Positions 12,801-24,208 of a stretch of DNA of 64,000 nt are shown in pieces (position 1 is the first letter of the stretch; each line of letters starts with the position of its first letter). Origin of the DNA: Adenanthera pavonina (lineage: Eukaryota > Streptophyta > Magnoliopsida > Fabales > Fabaceae); assembly GCA_026686845.1 (NCBI GenBank), contig JAIVEN010000015.1, forward strand, positions 6,525,001-6,589,000. The letters are read 5' to 3'. A program made the position numbers and the translations under genes. The notes under the pieces are model-generated. The model was not told the DNA's origin. It saw nothing but the letters and a program-made list of their open reading frames with translations, and did not search any database.

Positions 12801-13521
12801 CTTTGGTCCAAACAGGGTCATCTGAGGTAGGAAAGGACATACTATTAAAATAAGTTAATGGAGCCCTGGGTTCGACATTGAATCGCTTGCAAAAGGGAAG
12901 CCAGTGCTTAGCAAAAGAAGAAGCTTCCAATAAAGCATAGAAGGTGAGTTCTGAGCCACCATCGTCTGAGAGATACACACTCAGCTTCTCCGTGGGATAG
13001 TCATAGGCCATCACTGATAACACTGTGTTCATCACCATCATTGGTGGTTCTTTCTCTGGATCTGCTGTGCACACAAACACTTCCACTCTCGGCAACCTAT
13101 GCTCATATCTGTTTCAGAACACACCCACTTAAGAGGTACTCATGTATAAACGTGTACAACATATTAATTTAACTTTCTTATAACAAGAAATAGTATAACT
13201 AGAGAGAGTTGATATATATGACCTTTGAGAGAGTCTCTGCTTGAAGGTTTGTCGGTAGATAGGGTTCCATCGGAGGGCTTGAGTGAGAACCCAGTACAGT
13301 CCAAAGAATAGTTCAGCACCAAGCAAGCCAGTCCAAAGGACCCAAGGTTTCTCCTCATCTTCTTCTCTAACACCATGGCTGGATAAGTGAGAGAATCTGT
13401 AAAGCCAGATTGAGAGTATTCCGAAGAATAATGAGATTGAGTAGAGCCTGTGAAGGATGAGTCTCCCTGTGGCTGCTCTCTTTGTCTCAAACAAAGGTTC
13501 ATAAAACTCTCCCTCACCCAT
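9833..13521 (-). CDS. Cellulose synthase-like protein E, gene A (8 exons, 748 aa)
   Basis: This is a GT2-family processive-type glycosyltransferase of the plant CslE clade, a multi-pass endomembrane protein whose polysaccharide product is not established. The exons I infer from GT-AG junctions that keep the frame are 13223-13521, 12784-13108, 12545-12685, 12310-12444, 12013-12228, 10952-11173, 10502-10849 and 9833-10393 (2247 nt). Two N-terminal membrane segments (about residues 22-43 and 60-82) precede the catalytic loop. All hallmark residues are present: SDDGG (148-149), DCD (317-319), ED in VEDVITG (456-457) and QQKRW (495-499). About six membrane helices follow from residue 515 to the end. 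The start is the ATG of MGEGEFYEPLFET; upstream in-frame codons lack an ATG context. CslE rather than CesA or CslG is indicated by FVCTADP, SRRDHDTILQ, the absence of a zinc-finger N-terminus, and the length. It looks functional. Confidence 0.92.
11606..12000. mobile_element. Small TIR-type insertion in intron 5 of CslE gene A
   Basis: Intron 5 of gene A is 839 bp and its counterpart in gene B is 510 bp. Most of the surplus is this block, flanked on both sides by ATGTT (11601-11605 and 12001-12005), with gene B showing a single copy of the site. Its ends share an imperfect inverted repeat around CGGACTTA. It is AT-rich and non-coding, and its superfamily is unclear. Because the site is empty in gene B, the insertion postdates the A/B duplication or segregated before it. 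Confidence 0.7.
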
Positions 13522-13669
13522 TCTCGATGGTTTTCTTCTTCTTCTTTCTTGTTTTGGCAGACTCCTCTCGTTTGCTTCTTTAATAGACGAGTCTTCATGT
13601 GGCTCTCGTCGGTGGCGGAGGGAGGGGTGCCGTGGCCCCACACAACCCTACTCCCTCCCTGATATACGT

Positions 13670-14260
13670 ATATATCTTCATGTTCGGTCCCACTAGCTCT
13701 CTTCCCTCCTATATTTATCACTACCATGCACATATATATTTCAAATGATAATTTAAAAATAATATCTATTTATGTTATAGTAATTTATATATATAAATAT
13801 GTAGATTACAAAAGGAATTAAGTGAGATGAAATTGGCGGATAAATGAGATACATGACAGAAAAAAAAAATGAATCAAACAAAAAATTGCAATAGATAATG
13901 AGATTATGATCTTAGCTTAACTTGTCAATAACCTCACATTATCTAAAATTTTTCGTAAATTTAATTATCATTAGCATTTTGCTAAGTAGTACTGAAATCA
14001 TTTCTAAGGAAGTTGAGTAATTTTTTAATGTCATACAAAATTTAACTTAACCTTTTTTACTTTAATTGAAACATTTTTTCAACATGAAAAAATAATTTAA
14101 ATAATATATTTTGCTTTACTTATTTATTTGAGTGGTAATAAAAAATAATGATACTTTTATTACCGCACATAGCATTGATTTGAACATGAGTATTGAGTCG
14201 ATCGTACATGATAAACAAATAAGTGATATTACATAATTTTATTTTCCTCCCAAATCAGAG
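13670..14260 (-). promoter_or_regulatory. Upstream block of CslE gene A (repeat-family unit 1)
   Basis: This is the sequence 5' of gene A on the minus strand. It shares ordered phrases, such as 'ggataaatgagatac', 'ttgcaatagataatgagatt' and 'aataacctcacatt', with five other places: about 38815-39228, 43040-43700, 48510-49480, 49900-51510 and 59590-60470. It probably contains the promoter, but I cannot place a TATA box with confidence because the region is full of TATATA runs. Confidence 0.55.
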
Positions 14261-16980
14261 GCCAATCCGGCCCTACATAAAAAGATCATGTCTAAAGACT
14301 AGAGATGGCTGTGGTGCTTGACTTTTGCCTGCCAAAAGAAAAGCATGCTTGTACCCCGAAAAAAAAAAAGCAACACAAAGAAAAATAAAAAATGTCAAGA
14401 GAAAGACATGTGAACTAGGATACCTAAGCTACATGAACTGCATTATCATGGTTACAATATTTTTCCCCTTCTTTTTTCATTAAAAAATAAATATAATGAA
14501 AATTTTTTAATATTTTAATAATTTCTTGATATGTTTACTTTATTGATTAATATTAATTTTTCATTAATAAAAAGAGAGTGATTCTTAAACTCATATATAG
14601 ATGAATATAAATTTATTCTTTATTATTAAATTTATATATAATATTTATAAATTAGTTTAATTTTGTCCAACATATAAGTTTGTATAGTTTATATGTTATA
14701 AATATATATACATATATTGATTTATTTTTCATAAAATTTGAAGATCTATCTTAATTTTGAAATTATCACCATACAATGATATATAAAAATATATTAAAAT
14801 ATAAGCTTTTATGCATTTCTTATAATATTTTATAATTAATATATTAAATATATATCTTGACTTCCTATGTTTTTGAAAATTTTTGCATTGTTATACATAA
14901 ATTTTTTTATTCAATAAATTTTTATGTTATAAAAATGTTTTTAAAAAAATTATAATAAGAAAGTGATAGTCCGCCTCTGGACACAGTCTGTCTCAAAAAA
15001 TGGATTAATGAATCTCTATCCCACACCTATGTTTGTTCACTTAATTTTCTCTTTTCTTGTCATGTGTTTCATTTAGCGGTTACATGCTTCACAATAAACG
15101 AATGGACATGAATGATTCAATTGCGGATAAATCATTCTAATTTCTTTTAAACTTGGTTAGATAATACACCATCTAATCTCAAATATAAGTCATTAAGAAA
15201 AAAAATTTTCACCGTTCAAAGTATAAGTTATTTTTCTATCATTAAGTTTTTTTAAATACACTTTATTAAGTATATTGAATTAAAACAATACAATTTATAA
15301 TTGGAAATATATAGCATTTAAGTAGAAGTAAATCTAGAAAACAAATAAAATTTGAGACAAATTAAACGAGTTTAATAACTTTTCTTAATATGTGGTTAAA
15401 AAAATAAAATAACTTTTTTATTATGTATGAAGTAATTAAAAGTAACTTATATTTGAAATTGAATAAAGTGCTTGATATATATATTTTTTAAAATTTATCT
15501 TCTATACAAAAAATATTTAAAAAAATAAAATCATAGTCTTCTATTGTACAGAAAGTAATTAAAAATAGCACAATATATACCAAAATGTTAAAGGAGTTAA
15601 ATATATGTTATATAAATTTTTTTATTAAAAATACTCTCTCCAGAATTTTTAATTTAGACCTAAAGATAAAACACTTTTTAAAATATAATATAAAGCTTCT
15701 ATTTAATTTATTTCCAATTTTCTGAGAATCAAATCAGATCGATTGATTTGATCGGTTCAACTAGAAATTGATAATTTGTTCCATCCGAAAATCATACATA
15801 ATCGGACCAACCCTATGCCGGAAATAAAACAATAAAACCAACTTGAATGATCGGTCACCCAGTTTGATTTAATCGGTCAAAATGAAAAAATAGAACAATA
15901 AAATACTAACAAAAAATACAAACCAAACCCCTACACAGAATTGTTAAAGGGCAAAATGCTATACAGAGTCGATGGACCAGTCGCACTTTCAATGCCAGCC
16001 TTAGGTGGTTAGGTGATTTAAACTTTTGACACCCTTCCATTAGATTGGTGCGGTCCTCCACCACTGATTCTACTCTCACACGATGACGTGGAACTTTGTT
16101 TCGAGCACCAATTTCTTTTTTTTTTAATGTATTTTTTAATGTAAATACAGATGTTTCATTTTTGTACTTGAAATTATTTATTTATATTTTTTAAGCTAGA
16201 TTTTTAATTTAATTTTAATATAATTTTTAAAAATACTTGATAATAAAGATGTATACCATTTTTTTCTTTAACACATTTTTACTTTTTTCTTCAATTTTTA
16301 CTTATTTTTTTAATTTATTTCTTGAATCTTTTTTTATATGATAAAATCATTTTATTTTTTATAATACCTACTATTTCTCTATATTTTATTTGTAAACTTA
16401 ATCTTTTTAATTTGGTTTTAATATGGCTATTAATAAAGATCCATACTCTTCTCCTCTTTTAACTATTTTTTCTTCTTTTCTTCAATTTTTGGTATTTTTA
16501 TACTATTTTAACTTTTGAAATACCTATTCACAACCGGTCTAACTTTTATTCAACTCATTAAATCTTGAATGGGTATCTTGGTCCGTGTGGTGGTCACCAT
16601 TCTGTTTTTCTTAACATTGCTTATTTCAACCCTCAATCTTAATTTATGTGATGTGATTCGGTTTGGACGGAGAGAATATTTAGATGTGAGTTGGGTATTT
16701 TACGTTTTACCCCAACTTGAAGAGGAATAAATGACTGCAGCGTCGCCGCTATCCCTCGAAGGCCACTATTTTTACAGCTGTCTTTCAATGGTGCTAACGA
16801 CAAACCAATGAGAGGAAAACACATGCGCTATTATTATTTTAGAGTTAGGTATACAGATTAAAAAAATTAATGAATAATGTAAAAATTAAAAAAATTTGAT
16901 TATGTTTTATTATAATATTCTCATTAATTATATGATAATTTTTTTTATTACGATCTGTGAAAATGTAAATAAATAGATGT
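14261..16980. other. Long AT-rich intergenic stretch
   Basis: No supported gene. A motif near 14960-15000 ('agtccgcctctgg') resembles the terminus of small repeats also seen near 51140. From about 15170 to 15480, inverted phrases around 'tcaaatataagt' and 'acttatatttga' suggest a decayed MITE. The rest is low-complexity A/T sequence. Confidence 0.4.
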
Positions 16981-17190
16981 ATTAATGACTATTAATTAAG
17001 AAGACCTAGTAAAATTAGATGGTTACTAATTACCATGCATGGAATGAACATGCGTACAATTATATATATAATTTGTTGTACATGTTTATGTTTTCCAGGG
17101 GCTTTATTTATTTTATTTATTTGATATTCAGAGACTAGTAAAGGAATGTTTGTCATTCAATAATTGAAAAAGCTTTAAGATATGTTCCCA
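16980..17190. repeat. Block duplicated at 48185-48385
   Basis: About 200 bp, including 'aattaagaagacctagtaaa', 'tgtttatgttttcc' and 'aaagctttaagatatgttcc', recurs in the same orientation at 48185-48385, where it lies just left of a gene-less CslE upstream block. It contains no gene. It marks part of the duplicated CslE array. Confidence 0.75.
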
Positions 17191-17675
17191 GGACCTTCCA
17201 GTCAGATAAAAAAGCAAATGATCAGATTAGGTGATTAATAAAGTTCTAACAGTTAGGGATTTAGTGGGACCCATATATCAGATCAACTATGTGTTAGAGA
17301 TAGTTTGAAAAAAAACTAAAGTCTCACATTGGATGGGAGTAAGGTTTATGAAATGTATATAAGAGAGAGAAGACAAAGTATATTAAAATAATTATTGAAC
17401 AAAATGTTAAGTGGATTTAAATATTATTTATTTAATATTTAAAGCACTTAGCACTTAGCACTTGGCACTTGGCGCGTCGTGATCATTGGATTGATCTAAC
17501 GGTGGAGATCTGGTCTGGTATGAATTTCATATTAATATTTTAATTAATCATTTTTTTTTCAGAAACAGAATTTCAAATAACAACGTTTTGAAACAGTACA
17601 TTCTGAAACAACATGTCATTTGATATTCTGTTTCAATTTGACAACAACGTTTCAAATACAAAGTTCATAAATGAA

Positions 17676-17790
17676 CAGGTTCATGAACAACGTTTTAAAT
17701 ACAATGTTCAGAAACAAACAGGTTCATGAACAACGTTTCAAATACAATGTTCAGAAACAAACAGGTTCATACACAACGTTTCAATTTTCT
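17676..17790 (+). repeat. 43-bp tandem repeats in LTR U3
   Basis: Two full units and one partial unit, containing GGTTCATGAACAACGTTT and ATACAATGTTCAGAAACAAA, lie directly upstream of the TATA box. The 3' LTR has the same array (about 23009-23122). Tandem U3 repeats act as transcriptional enhancers in some plant Copia elements; that role is an inference here. Open frames across these units are repeat artefacts. Confidence 0.8.
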
Positions 17791-17802
17791 GTTTTCTACT
17801 AT

Positions 17803-17810
17803 TATAAAAG
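17803..17810 (+). promoter_or_regulatory. TATA box of the Copia 5' LTR
   Basis: TATAAAAG stands in an otherwise mixed-sequence part of the LTR, just after the enhancer-like repeats and some 270 bp before the gag start. It is the best candidate for the LTR promoter core. Confidence 0.7.
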
Positions 17811-18051
17811 GATCAGACTAGAGAGTAAAAGGATACCTCACATTCTCTTCTCTTGGTTACAATCTCTCTGTTTCGTTCTGTGTTTCAAGGTATCTGAAGT
17901 TGCTGTCAGATATCTTTGGTGCTTAGAATAACTCCTAGGGGTGATTCGTCGGATCCATGCAGCAAACCTAGTGGGGGCGAATAACACCTTAAGGATAGTG
18001 TGTTATCATACGTTTCTGGGCACCTGTTGCTTTCATATACTATTCCTAACA

Positions 18052-18070
18052 ATCTTAAGGTGTTATCTTT
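18052..18070 (+). other. Atypical primer-binding position of the Copia element
   Basis: The bases following the 5' LTR do not match the usual plant initiator-tRNA site (TGGTATCAGAGC). Instead CTTAAGGTGTTAT (18054-18066) is the exact reverse complement of 17981-17993 within the LTR, and the match is kept in the 3' LTR (23314-23326). This could be a U5-PBS stem, self-priming, or a site for an internal tRNA fragment; the sequence alone cannot decide. Confidence 0.5.
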
Positions 18071-18083
18071 ATTTTGATTGATC

Positions 18084-21000
18084 ATGGAGACCACCAAGGA
18101 ATCAGCATTCAAGGTCATGAACCAGGACTTCATCAAATTGGATCGTTTTGATGGAACGAATTTCAATAGGTGGAAGGACAAAATGATGTTTTTGCTGACT
18201 GCCATGAAAATTTCGTATCTGCTTGATCCTGGTCTGGAGCCTCTTGTTGAACCGAGTGATGATGAAAGTGAAGAAGTTAAGGCTAGACGCAAGAAGAGGG
18301 CAGAAGATGAAATGCTGTGTCGTGGCCATATTCTGAACACACTGTCAAACCGATTGTATGATCTCTACTCATCCTTCTCATCACCAAAAGAGATCTGGGA
18401 TGCATTGGAGGCCAAATACAACACAAAAAAGCAAGGAACAGATAAGTTTCTGATTATGCAGTATTTTGATTACAAACTGCAAGATGCTGTTAACATTTTA
18501 GATCAAGTTCATGATTTACAGATTGTAGTTTCTAAACTGAAAGATATGAAGGTGGACATTCCAGAGTCAGTGCAAGTAGGTGCCATTATTGCAAAATTAC
18601 CTCCTGCTTGGCATGAATTCAGGAAAAAGTTGCTGCACACCACAGAAAGTTTTACTTTGGATCAGATTCTGAAACATTTAAGGATTGAACAAGAAACTCG
18701 TGTCTTACAAAAGAAGCATTCAGAATCTCAAACCAAAGTTAACTATGTGGCTGCTGCAGGTCATAAAAATCAGAATTTTCCTGGAAATAACAACAACAAG
18801 AGGAAGAACCCCGAGCCCACTGGTTTCAGTTCTGGAAAACAATTCAAGACTCAAAAATCTTGTTTTGTTTGTGGAAAGAAAGGACATCTTAAAAAGGATT
18901 GCAGATATAAGAAAAAGCCAAGGAATGAAATGACCAATAGTGCAAACATGGTAAATACAAAATGTGATGAAATTATTGCCATGGTTTCTAACATGCACAT
19001 TGGTACGATTTCAGAATTAAATATGGCTGCTGCTGTAAAGTCATTTGACTGGTGGTATGATTCTGGAGCAACAGTTCATGTATGTCATGACAGGAATCTG
19101 TTCAAGAATTATGAAATTGCTCAACAAGAGCAGCATATGATTGTGGGCAATGGAAGCACAGCAAATGTACTTGGAAGAGGCAGTGTTGAGTTACAGTTTA
19201 CTTCTGGAAAGAAGATGATTCTCCATAATGTACTTCATGTTCCAGAAATTAGAAAGAATCTTGTGTCTGCAAGTGTTTTGTCTGGAAAGGGGCTGAAAGC
19301 TGTCTTAGAGGCTGATAAGATTATTATCTCTAAGAATGGGATATTCGTGGGAAAGGGTTATGTTTCTGATGGAATGTTCAAGTTAAGCATTAATAAGAAT
19401 GATTCAGTTTCTGTTTATATGCTTGATCAATCTTTTACTTTATGGCATGATAGATTAGGACATGTTAATTATAAAACAATAGCACATATGTCTAAAAATG
19501 GATTAATCTCCTGTGAAAATAATAAGAATAACAAATGTGAAATTTGTGTATAAGCTAAAACAGTAAGAAAACCTTTTCCTTCTATTCAAAGAAGTTCAGA
19601 AATTTTAGAACTTATTCATTCTGATATTTGTGAGTTAAATGGTATTTTAACAAGAGGAGGAAACAAATATTTTATAATTTGTATAGATGATTTTTCAAGA
19701 TTTACTTATGTTTATTTGATGAAGACAAAAGATCAAGCTCTTGAGATATTTTTAAACTTTAAGAATGTTATAGAAAACCAAAAAGAAAAGAAGATAAAAG
19801 TTTTAAGAAGTGACAGAGGAGGAGAATATTTTTCTACAGATTTTTCACAATTTTGTGAAAATAATGGCATTATTCACCAAATGAGTGCTCCTTATACACC
19901 TCAACAAAATGGTTTAGCAGAAAGAAAAAATAGAACTTTAGTAGAAATGGTAAATGCAATGATTCTGAATGCAAAAACTCCCATGAATTTGTGGGGTGAG
20001 GCGTTATTAACTGCTAACCATATTCTTAATAGAGTTATTTCAAAATCAATAAAATGCACTCCTTATGAGTTATGGAAAGGTAGAAAACCGAATTTAAATT
20101 ATTTAAGAGTTTGGGGATGTCTTGCATTTTACAAAGGTCCAGAACATAAAAGAACTAAATTAGGACCAAGAGCTTTGAAAAGTATATTTGTAGGATATGC
20201 AGAAAATTCAAAAGCCTATAGACTCTTAGATATTGATTCTAATGTAATTGTTGAATCACGAGATGTTGAATTTTTTGAAGGAAAATTTGTTTATGATCCA
20301 GTACAAACTGATTTGTTTCGAAATAAAGAGCATGAAGAGTCTACATCTGTAAGAAATGAATTAGTAGAACCTTATTCTGAATTTGAACCTAGAAGAAGTC
20401 AGAGAGTAAGGAAAGGAAAATATTTAGATTCTGATTTTATTAATTCTCAAGCAATAGTCTTCTTAGTTGAAGGTGATAGAGAATCAGTGTTAAGACAAAT
20501 TCCTATTCTTTTAAGTATTGAAGAAGATCCTAAAACATTTACAGAAGCATTGATGTCTAGAGACTCAAGTTTCTGGAAGGAAGCTATAAATGATGAAATG
20601 GATTCATTGTTGTCTAATAAAACTTGGGAATTAGTTGATTTACCTGAAGGGTCAAAACCTATTGGTTGCAAATGGGTTTTTAGACGGAAATATAATACTA
20701 ATGGCTCTATTCAAACATTTAAAGCTAGGTTGGTTGCTAAAGATTTTAAACAAAAAGAAAGAATTGATTATTTTGATACATATGCACCAGTTGCTAGAGT
20801 TACTTCTATTAGAGTTTTATTTGCTTTAGCATCTATTAATAATTTGTTTGTGCATCAAATGGATGTTAAAACAGCATTTTTAAATGGTGAATTAGAAGAA
20901 GAAGTTTATATGGAACAACCAGAAGGCTTTGTACTTCCTGGAAATGAAAAGAAAGTTTGCAAATTAACTAGATCTTTGTATGGTTTAAAACAGGCTCCTA

Positions 21001-22079
21001 AGCAATGGCATGAAAAGTTTGATTATGTTGTGTTGTCTCATGGTTTTAAACATAATAATGCAGATAAGTGTGTTTATCTAAAGTTCACTGGTGAGTATGG
21101 AGTTATTATTTGTTTATATGTAGATGACATGCTTATCTTTGGAACTAGTATGTTTGCAATAAATGAGACTAAAAATTTTTTATCCTCACAATTTAAGATG
21201 AAAGATCTTGGAGAAGTGGATACTATTTTAGGGATCAAAGTTAAGAGGCATAGTGGATGTTTTTCTCTAGATCAATCTCACTATGTTAGTAAAATTTTGA
21301 ACAAGTTTCAACATTTAAATATAAAAGAGGCAAATACCCCCTTTGATTCATCACATCATTTAATAGAAAATAATAATAGATCAGTGGCTCAATTAGAATA
21401 TGCTAGTACTATTGGGAGTTTGATGTATGCAATGCATTGTACTAGACCTGATATAGCTTTTGCAGTATGCAAACTTTCAAGATATACTAGTAATCCAGGA
21501 ACAGAACACTGGAAAGGAATTACAAGGGTCCTAGGATATCTAAAGAAAACAATTAATCTAGGACTATTTTATAATAAATTTCCAGTAGTTTTGGAAGGTT
21601 ACACGGATGCTAGTTGGATAACTGGTGCAGGTGATAGTAAGTCAACTTCAGGGTGGATATTTACCATGGCAGGAGGAGCAATCTCCTGGGCATCAAAGAA
21701 ACAGACTTGTATAAGTCATTCTACGATGGAATCAGAATTTATTGCCTTGGCATCTGCATGTAAAGAGGGAGAGTGGTTGAGGAATTTATTATTGGAAATA
21801 AAGCTGTGGCCACAGCCGATGCCAGCCATCTCTTTACATTGTGACAGTGAGGCTACAATGTCTAGGGCATTTAACAAAATTTACAATGGTAAATCTAGAC
21901 ATATAAGCCTAAGGCATGAATATGTGAGACAATTAATTTCTGATGGAGTAATTACAATTCAATATGTAAAAACAAGTGAAAACTTGGCTGATCCTTTTAC
22001 AAAAGGACTCAATAAAGAATTGGTTAACAAAACATCAAGAGGAATGGGATTGAACCCCATAAACATCAGTCACCAGTAA
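18084..22079 (+). pseudogene. Copia gag-pol polyprotein with one in-frame stop
   Basis: One frame of 1332 codons runs from the ATG at 18084 to TAA at 22079, broken only by TAA at 19551-19553 (codon 490) in the integrase zinc-finger region. Domains in order: gag (UBN2-type, about residues 10-210); a CCHC knuckle CFVCGKKGHLKKDC (about 260); aspartic protease YDSGA (about 325); the HHCC finger with CEIC just before the stop; the integrase core with SDRGGEY and the Glu of QNGLAERK; reverse transcriptase with FLNG and YVDD; RNase H with TDAS, the Glu of MESEF and CDSEA; and the ADPFTKG tail. All catalytic residues I looked for are present. The stop could arise from a single C-to-T change. Without readthrough this copy lacks pol, though it could be mobilised in trans. 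Confidence 0.9.
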
Positions 22080-22602
22080 TGGAAACCCAACCTTTAACTA
22101 GACCAAATCTAGTTTAAAGGTTCAATGGGTAATAACAAGTTATTGATAAGTGACTGGACACTAGAGTAGACATTTAACCATTCCGTGACGAGTGCATATA
22201 AGAAGAACTTAAGTGTTCAGGGTGAGTTAAACTCTTAATGGATTCAAGGAAGCCTGATCAATTAAGGCTTAATGGAAATCCACCTATATGAACATAAGAA
22301 GTGGTGCCGCTTCTTACAAGAATTCAGGGGTAATTCTTGAAATGTTCATGAAAAGCCTAGGATGAGCACATGGCCATAAAAGTGCGGGAAGTCTATGCAG
22401 AACGAAATCAATATAAGATTATGTGTGTGGTATTTCCGGTACTAACACTAAAGTTGTGGTTCAATGCAGTTAAGCAACTATCTACTTGTTAATACTTTGA
22501 AGTACTTACACTATGAACAGGTTTAAGTCAAGAGACACCTGCTATTATGCATATTCTTATGTTTAGAGAGAACATTTAGTTTTTTCAAACTAAGTGGGGG
22601 AT
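22080..22602 (+). other. 3' untranslated internal region of the Copia element
   Basis: Non-coding sequence between the pol stop and the 3' LTR. It includes a small hairpin ('aacctttaactag' with 'ctagtttaaaggtt', about 22089-22121) and ends in the G-rich polypurine tract that would prime plus-strand synthesis. Confidence 0.75.
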
Positions 22603-23384
22603 TGTTAGAGATAGTTTGGAAAAAAACTAAAGTCCCACATTGGATGGGAGTAAGGTTTATGAAATGTATATAAGAGAGAGAAGACAAAGTATATTAAAAT
22701 AATTATTGAACAAAAATGTTAAGTGGATTTAAATATTATTTATTTAATATTTAAAGCACTTAGCACTTAGCACTTAGCACTTAGCACTTGGCACTTGGCA
22801 CGTGGCGCGTCGTGATCATTGGATTGATCTAACGGTGGAGATCTAGCCTGGTATGAATTTCATATTAATATTTTAATTAATCATTTTTTTTTCAGAAACA
22901 GAATTTCAAATAACAACGTTTTGAAACAGTACATTCTGAAACAACATGTCATTTGATATTCTGTTTAAATTTGACAACAACGTTTCAAATACAAAGTTCA
23001 TAAATGAACAGGTTCATGAACAACGTTTTAAATACAATGTTCAGAAACAAACAGGTTCATGAACAACGTTTCAAATACAATGTTCAGAAACAAACAGGTT
23101 CATACACAACGTTTCAATTTTCTGTTTTCTACTATTATAAAAGGATCAGACTAGAGAGTAAAAGGATACCTCACATTCTCTTCTCTTGGTTACAATCTCT
23201 CTGTTTCGTTCTGTGTTTCAAGGTATCTGAAGTTGCTGTCAGATATCTTTGGTGCTTAGAATAACTCTTAGGGGTGATTCGTCGGATCCCTGCAGTAAAC
23301 CTAGTGGGGGCGAATAACACCTTAAGGACAGTGTGTTATCATACGTTTCTGGGCACCTGTTGCTTTCATATACTGTTCCTAACA
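22603..23384 (+). repeat. 3' LTR of the young Copia element
   Basis: 782 bp. It matches the 5' LTR except for about ten substitutions, one extra A, and extra CTTAGCA/CTTGGCA/CACGTGG units near 22757-22806. It carries the same 43-bp repeats and TATA box. It ends CTAACA at 23384 and is followed by the target duplication CTATG. Confidence 0.93.
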
Positions 23385-23389
23385 CTATG

Positions 23390-23778
23390 TACAGATTTCA
23401 AATTCTAAGAATTTCAATATATTCTAATATGCAAGGTATTAAAAATCAATTCATCATTGAACTGGTCAGTACATTGGTAAAATCAAAATTTAACTTTGTT
23501 CGAATTGGTTGCTATTAAATTAATATATTTTAATTTTGTTGAGAACTACTCCTCCTAATCCTTTCTATAAGTGCTTATTAACAATTTCAAACAAATTAAA
23601 AAATATAATTAAAATTAGTTATTAACTATAAATTTGTCTAAAACTTTCACACTTTTTCAACATTGTTCTTATTAAAGTTTATTGAATTATTGGAACTCCA
23701 TTTAAATCTCCCTCAATCCATGTCTCTTATTATTGATTAATCTACTAAAGGGTATTACATAAAACCTTGGTGTTTCAA
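23390..23778. other. AT-rich spacer
   Basis: Sequence that before the Copia insertion was contiguous with 17286. No gene or clear repeat is seen. Confidence 0.4.
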
Positions 23779-24178
23779 AATCTTTATTGCTCTTATTAGA
23801 GATGATCATCAAGCACCTTTTAGGAGTAGATTAAACTAAATTTTAAAAAAAAAATCTCGTTTGAAAAAATATAAAGATAGATAATTGGAAGTATGGAAAT
23901 GAAACAGATGTCAAGGTATAAAGAGCAAAGTTTAAGGGATTAGCCAAGATAATGGATAAAGATCAACCAGAAAAAAAAGAAAATGCTATCTTTATTGCTT
24001 TTGTTGGAATGGTTATCAAGCATTTTTTAGAGACAGATTTAAACTAAATTAAAAAGATATTATTTGAAAAAATATATAAATAAATAAATGAAAGTATGAA
24101 GACGAAATAAATGTTAACGTATAAAAAAAAGGTTCATGGGATTAGCTAAACAAAATGGACAAAGATAAACAGAATATT
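23779..24178. repeat. Tandem duplication of a unit of about 200 bp
   Basis: Two direct, diverged copies lie at about 23779-23975 and 23987-24178. Both hold, in order, 'tctttattgct', 'atcaagca', 'taaactaaatt', 'gaaaaaatata', 'gaagtatg/gaaagtatg', 'gggattagc' and 'ggacaaagat/ggataaagat'. Neither copy codes. Confidence 0.75.
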
Positions 24179-24208
24179 AAAAGAAAAAACCAGGGCCAGG
24201 AGTTGAAG

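Larger units (their letters stand above)
17292..18051 (+). repeat. 5' LTR of the young Copia element
   Basis: 760 bp with TG...CA termini. It contains a run of CTTAGCA/CTTGGCA heptamer-like units near 17445-17475, fewer than in the 3' LTR. A 43-bp direct repeat ('caggttcatgaacaacgtt...') in two to three copies spans about 17676-17785. A TATAAAAG box lies at 17803-17810, so transcription would start about 30 bp downstream and U3 would end there. Confidence 0.93.
17292..23384 (+). mobile_element. Ty1/Copia LTR retrotransposon (young, nearly intact)
   Basis: Direct LTRs (17292-18051 and 22603-23384) start TGTTAG and end CTAACA. The 5-bp target duplication CTATG is present on both sides (17287-17291 and 23385-23389). 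A polypurine tract (AAGTGGGGGATT, about 22592-22603) precedes the 3' LTR. The order gag-protease-integrase-RT-RNase H is that of Copia. Reading the LTRs side by side I count about ten substitutions over some 760 bp, plus changes in tandem-unit number, so the insertion is fairly recent. It sits in the intergenic space between CslE genes A and B. Confidence 0.95.

Noticed and set aside
9833..13521. Gene A as a cellulose synthase (CesA) or a CslG/CslM sterol-glucuronosyltransferase-like protein
   Set aside because: It has no RING-type zinc-finger N-terminus and is too short for CesA, and the conserved FVCTADP, SRRDHDTILQ and GWWNEQRIWLYKRT segments are those I associate with CslE.
13600..13660. 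GC-richer 'ggcggagggagg' segment 5' of genes A and B as a separate transposon end
   Set aside because: It occurs at the same place in both duplicates as part of the leader, with no second end in sight.
17676..17790. Regular short repeats considered as a CRISPR array
   Set aside because: Two to three directly abutting 43-bp units without spacers, inside a plant LTR.
17671..17931. 86-codon open frame, repeated identically at 23004-23264
   Set aside because: It lies across the 43-bp repeats and leader of the two LTRs; the duplication is that of the LTR and not of a gene.
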